A DNA stretch of 64,000 nt from Usnea hakonensis (taxonomy: Eukaryota > Ascomycota > Lecanoromycetes > Lecanorales > Parmeliaceae), in assembly GCA_013423325.1 (NCBI GenBank), contig BLJB01000126.1:310001-374000 (forward strand). Reading direction: 5' to 3'. The notes below the pieces were generated by a model. It was not told where the DNA came from, searched no databases, and saw nothing but the letters and a program-made list of their open reading frames with translations. The position numbers and the translations under genes are program-made. This document shows, one piece after another, positions 60,166 through 64,000 of the stretch (positions are counted from its first letter, which is position 1; every line of letters begins with the position of its first letter).

Positions 60166-60947
60166 AGTGAATGGCGTTTTAGAAACCTTTTTGACTGATG
60201 TCTATTCGATGTCTATTGTAGAATAACACAAACAGCTTTTGCAACAAGATCAGGTGTGGGGCACCTGAGATATTAAAGCTAATAAAGGACAGGATCATCC
60301 AGAAAGCCAGGCGGAAATTAGCTCAGTGCAACATCTCCGGATTCTCACTTTTGCACCCTTAGCTCCTTGCCCACAGGCCAGAATTTGCATGGATACTCTT
60401 GCTGAAGCCCTGCATTCCGCGCTGCCGCTCCTGCGCCTTCACGGAGGACGCATGCTTTCCGCGAAAATTGATAAGGCGTAGCATTCTGCACCTTCACGGA
60501 GGACGCCTGCTTTCCGCGAATATTGATAAGGGGTAGGATTCTGCACCTTCACGGGGGACGCATGCTTTCCGCGAATATTGATAAGGGGTAGGGCTCTGCA
60601 CCTTTACGGCGGACGTATGCACCTCCGCGGAAATTGTTGGGGGCTAGGATTCTACACCTTCTTCCCGTGTGACTCTTATGACCTTTTTGAAGATAGAGGC
60701 ATGATTTAAGTGCATAGGAACTCTTGAGGATCTCCATTTGTGAGGGAATACATGGCTATTACTTCATATCAATCGCGACTTTGACCGTGGTACTATCATA
60801 AGCGCTGCCACAGCGCCTCTGTATCAACTGTGAGCTTCTGTCATACAAACAGTGACGCTCAGATTCCATTCACAAGAAATCCTAGGCATCTCCCCAATAA
60901 CACACCGGCAGTCCTACCTTTGCGCCTCGGTAGAGAAAGCCGTTAGC
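60166..60947. other. Divergent promoter region with tandem repeats
   Basis: 782 bp between the start codons of the dehydrogenase (minus) and the NRPS-like gene (plus). Apart from the 55-bp repeat array (separate entry) I see AT-rich sequence next to the dehydrogenase start and no other gene. The frame before 60948 is open to a GTG at 60852, so an extra 5' exon of the NRPS-like gene is possible. Confidence 0.6.
60432..60652. repeat. Four head-to-tail 55-bp repeats in the divergent promoter
   Basis: Units at 60432-60486, 60487-60541, 60542-60596 and 60597-60652 (the last 56 bp and the most diverged). Shared words in order: TGCACCTTCACGG, GGACGCATGCTTTCCGCG, AATATTGATAAGG and GGTAGGATTC. Each unit holds a GCATGC-type palindrome except the second, where it reads GCCTGC, and the fourth, GTATGC. 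A partial fifth unit starts at 60653. Confidence 0.93.
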
Positions 60948-63839
60948 ATGATCACAATACCGAGAAACCTTTACGAACTCTTGCAGTGGGCGGCTGCAGA
61001 GCCTGATAAAGGGATCTTCGTCTACTCTCCAGGAAACGTCCATTCTGGAGCTAGACGTCTTACTTACCATGAACTCTTTCATCAAGCAAGAGCAAATTCA
61101 AAATTGATACATCGATTGGCAGGGATAAATCTGCTGACAAGTTTCATTCTTCACTTCAACACCCATCTCGAGAACATTGTTTGGTTCTGGTCGGTTGTGA
61201 TTGCTGGATTTGTCCCAGTGATCTCGACCCCATTCGCAAATAATGTTGAGCAGCGAAAACGACACATTGTTCACCTTGAAACTCTTCTCAACCACCCAAC
61301 GTGGATTACGAAACAGGATCTTTTGCCAGAGTTTCTCGACATGAAAGGTCTCAGCGTTTTCACAATCGAGCAGCTCCAATCGACCGAGCGTCATGCCGAC
61401 GTCGACAAAGACGCTTCATACTCTAGTGAAGCATCTTACGTATCTTATCAAGGGTCATTGCCATCAAATGATAGGCCGCCCTTACATACGCCTGGCCTGG
61501 ATCGGAGTCCAACTTGGGGTCAAGATCAGGACCGTGGTCGTCTGATGCAGCAGACCGACCTTGCTGCGTTAGTGCTCACCTCCGGTAGCAGTGGTAATGC
61601 CAAAGCTGTCTGCCTTGAACATGGACAAATTTTAGCAGCGGTTTCGGGAAAAATGAGCCATCATGGTACAAGATCTGACGACACCTTTCTCAACTGGATT
61701 GGGATGGATCACGTTGCGAACCTGAGCGAGATTCATTTACATGCAATGATGCTTCGTGCTAATCAAGTGCACGTGCAGGCCGCAGACATTTTGTGCGACC
61801 CCCAACTCTTTGTCGAGTTGATCTCAAGACATAAAGTCGCCTATACATTCGCGCCGAATTTTTTCTTAGCAGCTTTGAGACGGAGCCTTCAAACTCATGC
61901 CTCGCCTCCAAGCCACTGGCGCATAGACTGCCTACGGGTTTTAGTATCTGGTGGAGAAGCCAATGTTGTGGACACATGCGCTGAACTAACCAAGATTTTG
62001 CAAAGTTTTGGCACATCGAGAAATGTGATCTGTCCTGGCTTCGGTATGACTGAGACATGTGCCGGATGTATATATGGCAAAAATTGTCCTGATTATGACC
62101 TGGCAAACAAGAATGAGTTTGCTTCTCTAGGCACATGTATACCAGGAATTACAATGAGGATAAGACTTGACGATGGGCGAATCGCCAATGACCATGAGAT
62201 CGGGAACCTGGAGGTCAGTGGACCAGTGGTCTTCCGAGAGTACTATGGAAATCCTGCAGCCACCTCAGAAGCCTTTGAAGAAAACTGGTTTGCGACAGGT
62301 GATCGAGCACGGATTGATTCTTCAAAGCAGCTGCAGCTTGCCGGTCGTGCCAAGGACACGGTGATTATCAATGGAGTCAATTATCTGCCTCACGAGATAG
62401 AGAATTCACTCGAAGAAGCTTTGATCGCCGGTATGGTACCAGGGCACAGTGTTGTGTTCTCGTTTCGCAGAGACACCTCGCAGACCGAGGAGCTCGGTGT
62501 CGTCTATCTCCCAGACTACTCCGAGGATGATATTCTGACTCGTGTTGACACAACGGAAGCTATTGCTCAAGTGGTGCAGCTTCACACCGGGATGCGACCG
62601 CATACCATCATTCCATTGGACCAGTCCTGTCTCCAGAAGTCATCGTTGGGCAAACTGTCTCGCGCGAAAATTCAATCAGCTTTCCTGCAGGGTAAATACG
62701 ACACCTACAAAAGTCTAAATGACGAGGCCTTGACTGTGTACCGCACAGCTCACCACGAGCCACCATCGAACGAGCACGAGTCTGTACTGCTAGCTATCTT
62801 ATGCGAATTCTTCGAAGAATCAAGCATTGGAATAAATACGAATATCATGGATTTGGGTGTCAACTCCATTGAGATCATCAAAATCAAAACACTCATTCAA
62901 AGACGATTGGGCCTGAATGTCGAAATACCTATGATCTTGATCATTACCAATCCTACGGTTCGCACTATGACGCTAGCCTTAAGGAGACTTCAAGAACCTC
63001 AACATTATGACCCTGTTGTGACGCTCCAATGTCGAGGTTCAAGAACACCATTGTGGCTATTCCATCCGGGCGTCGGCGAGATTCTCGTCTTTCTGCAGCT
63101 TGCCAAGTTCGTGACAGATCGACCAGTCTACGCTTTACGCGCTCGGGGTTTCGACAATGGAGAGCCATTTTTCGAAAGCATAGCGGAGGCTGTGCAAGTC
63201 TATCATGACGCTATCAAGAAACGACAGCCACAAGGCCCCTACGCAATGGCAGGATACTCATTTGGTTCGATGCTTGCCTTTGAAACAGCTAAGGTCCTTG
63301 AAAGTGATGGTGACGATGTCAAATTCCTGGCATCGCTAAATTTACCACCGCATATCAAGAATCGAATGCGACAACTTGACTGGACGGAGGTGCTCCTGAA
63401 TCTCGCATATTTCTTGGATCTTATTAAAGATTCTTACGCTCAAGCTGTGTCTCCTGCCATGCACATGCTGACTCGCGATCATGTTCTCACTCACGTCCTA
63501 CAGATTGCGCAGCACGAACGTCTGGAAGAACTCGCGCTATCCCGGGAGAAATTGGAGAGGTGGGCTGATCTGGCACACTCAATGCAGAATATGGCTCGAG
63601 ACTACGAGCCCTCTGGCAGTGTAAAATCTATGGACGTCTTTTACGCCGTCCCTCTATCAGCAGTAGCAACATCAAAATCGGAATGGCTCGACCAACATCT
63701 GAGAAAGTGGGATGCCTATTGTACCTCAAGTCCTCATTTTCACGAAGTCGACGGCGCGCACTATACCATGATCAGTCCTGAGCATGTAAAGTCGTTTCAG
63801 AAAAGGTTGAAAAACGCCCTTCTAGAGCGAGGTTTGTAG
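60948..63839 (+). CDS. NRPS-like synthetase, adenylation-thiolation-thioesterase (A-T-TE)
   Basis: Single-module enzyme of the group that activates aryl-alpha-keto acids and joins two of them (as in microperfuranone, atromentin, butyrolactone or terrequinone routes). Single exon, 963 residues from the ATG at 60948. A domain: LVLTSGSSGNAKAV (about 207-220), NWIGMDHVANLSEIH, GFGMTETCAGCIYG (about 364), WFATGDRARID, GRAKDTVIINGVNY and the A10 Lys in SSLGKLSRAKI (about 568). T domain: MDLGVNSIEI with the phosphopantetheine Ser at 640. TE: GYSFGSMLAFETAK with nucleophile Ser 771 and DGAHYTM with His 938. No condensation or reductase domain, so the TE must release or dimerise the product. All core residues are present and it looks functional. 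Substrate is inferred from the domain order and the MDHVANLSEIH segment, not proven. Confidence 0.93.
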   Translation: MITIPRNLYELLQWAAAEPDKGIFVYSPGNVHSGARRLTYHELFHQARANSKLIHRLAGINLLTSFILHFNTHLENIVWFWSVVIAGFVPVISTPFANNVEQRKRHIVHLETLLNHPTWITKQDLLPEFLDMKGLSVFTIEQLQSTERHADVDKDASYSSEASYVSYQGSLPSNDRPPLHTPGLDRSPTWGQDQDRGRLMQQTDLAALVLTSGSSGNAKAVCLEHGQILAAVSGKMSHHGTRSDDTFLNWIGMDHVANLSEIHLHAMMLRANQVHVQAADILCDPQLFVELISRHKVAYTFAPNFFLAALRRSLQTHASPPSHWRIDCLRVLVSGGEANVVDTCAELTKILQSFGTSRNVICPGFGMTETCAGCIYGKNCPDYDLANKNEFASLGTCIPGITMRIRLDDGRIANDHEIGNLEVSGPVVFREYYGNPAATSEAFEENWFATGDRARIDSSKQLQLAGRAKDTVIINGVNYLPHEIENSLEEALIAGMVPGHSVVFSFRRDTSQTEELGVVYLPDYSEDDILTRVDTTEAIAQVVQLHTGMRPHTIIPLDQSCLQKSSLGKLSRAKIQSAFLQGKYDTYKSLNDEALTVYRTAHHEPPSNEHESVLLAILCEFFEESSIGINTNIMDLGVNSIEIIKIKTLIQRRLGLNVEIPMILIITNPTVRTMTLALRRLQEPQHYDPVVTLQCRGSRTPLWLFHPGVGEILVFLQLAKFVTDRPVYALRARGFDNGEPFFESIAEAVQVYHDAIKKRQPQGPYAMAGYSFGSMLAFETAKVLESDGDDVKFLASLNLPPHIKNRMRQLDWTEVLLNLAYFLDLIKDSYAQAVSPAMHMLTRDHVLTHVLQIAQHERLEELALSREKLERWADLAHSMQNMARDYEPSGSVKSMDVFYAVPLSAVATSKSEWLDQHLRKWDAYCTSSPHFHEVDGAHYTMISPEHVKSFQKRLKNALLERGL

Positions 63840-64000
63840 CTCGCGAGTACACTAGGGAGGCATGGTGATTCTCATAGACAAGCAACCGAACGTAAAAAAG
63901 GTCCCTCTTTGCAAGTCACTGCGCTTTAATAACAACCACCTTTACAAGAAAATGACCAAGGTTTCTAGCCATAAGTGCCATTTCAAAAGGGTCCTGATAG
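63840..64000. other. 3' flank of the NRPS-like gene, window end
   Basis: 161 bp, no feature visible. Any further cluster genes lie outside. Confidence 0.5.

Noticed and set aside
60432..60652. Repeat array considered as CRISPR
   Set aside because: Units are directly adjacent with no spacers, and the DNA is from a eukaryote.

Overview
The window is nuclear DNA of a filamentous ascomycete (Pezizomycotina). The signs are short introns (about 40-160 bp, most near 50-60 bp) with GT...AG ends and CTAAC/CTGAC-type branch sites, orthologues of typical filamentous-fungal proteins (RNR2, SWD2, OAC1, OHCU decarboxylase, a DGR2-like WD40 protein), two C6 zinc-finger regulators, two NACHT-type NLR genes and an A-T-TE NRPS-like enzyme. 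No genus can be named from this sequence alone. All gene models below were spliced by eye; most junctions were checked for frame and protein continuity, and uncertain ones are flagged.

Layout. 1-1287: a rhodopsin-like membrane protein running off the left edge (minus). 4.35-5.43 kb: a secreted-type Cys-rich single-pass membrane protein (copy A). 7.8-9.7 kb: an MFS sugar transporter. 9.7-13.1 kb: a long low-complexity gap. 13.1-16.3 kb: a DGR2-like WD40 protein. 18.2-25.2 kb: a conserved fungal protein of unknown function, OHCU decarboxylase (urate breakdown) and a 1355-residue ADF-H protein. 25.8-27.3 kb: ribonucleotide reductase small subunit. 28.3-30.3 kb: a Zn2Cys6 regulator. 32.5-41.9 kb: an NLR island on the minus strand, made of an alpha/beta-hydrolase-NACHT-ankyrin gene broken by two in-frame stops followed by an apparently intact NACHT-WD40 gene. 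42.7-47.6 kb: a small secreted protein, an OAC1-type mitochondrial carrier and a second copy (B) of the Cys-rich membrane protein. 49.26-49.88 kb: a non-coding inverted-repeat element (MITE) with 60-bp perfect arms. 50.0-52.8 kb: SWD2 and a tandem-PH protein. 54.5-63.8 kb: a C6-finger regulator, a mitochondrial IF3-like factor, a beta-hydroxyacid dehydrogenase and an NRPS-like synthetase; the last two are divergent around a 55-bp tandem repeat.

How the parts may work together. Most genes are unrelated housekeeping functions (nucleotide supply, chromatin/RNA processing, mitochondrial transport and translation). Two blocks look accessory. The NLR pair belongs to the fungal STAND family used in non-self recognition and regulated cell death. 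The right-hand block (regulator, dehydrogenase, NRPS-like enzyme) could be the left part of a small biosynthetic cluster, but only the NRPS-like gene is itself diagnostic of secondary metabolism and the window ends 161 bp after it. The least described items are the paired Cys-rich membrane proteins that share an intron position, the telomere-motif-bearing MITE, and the repeat-filled divergent promoter.
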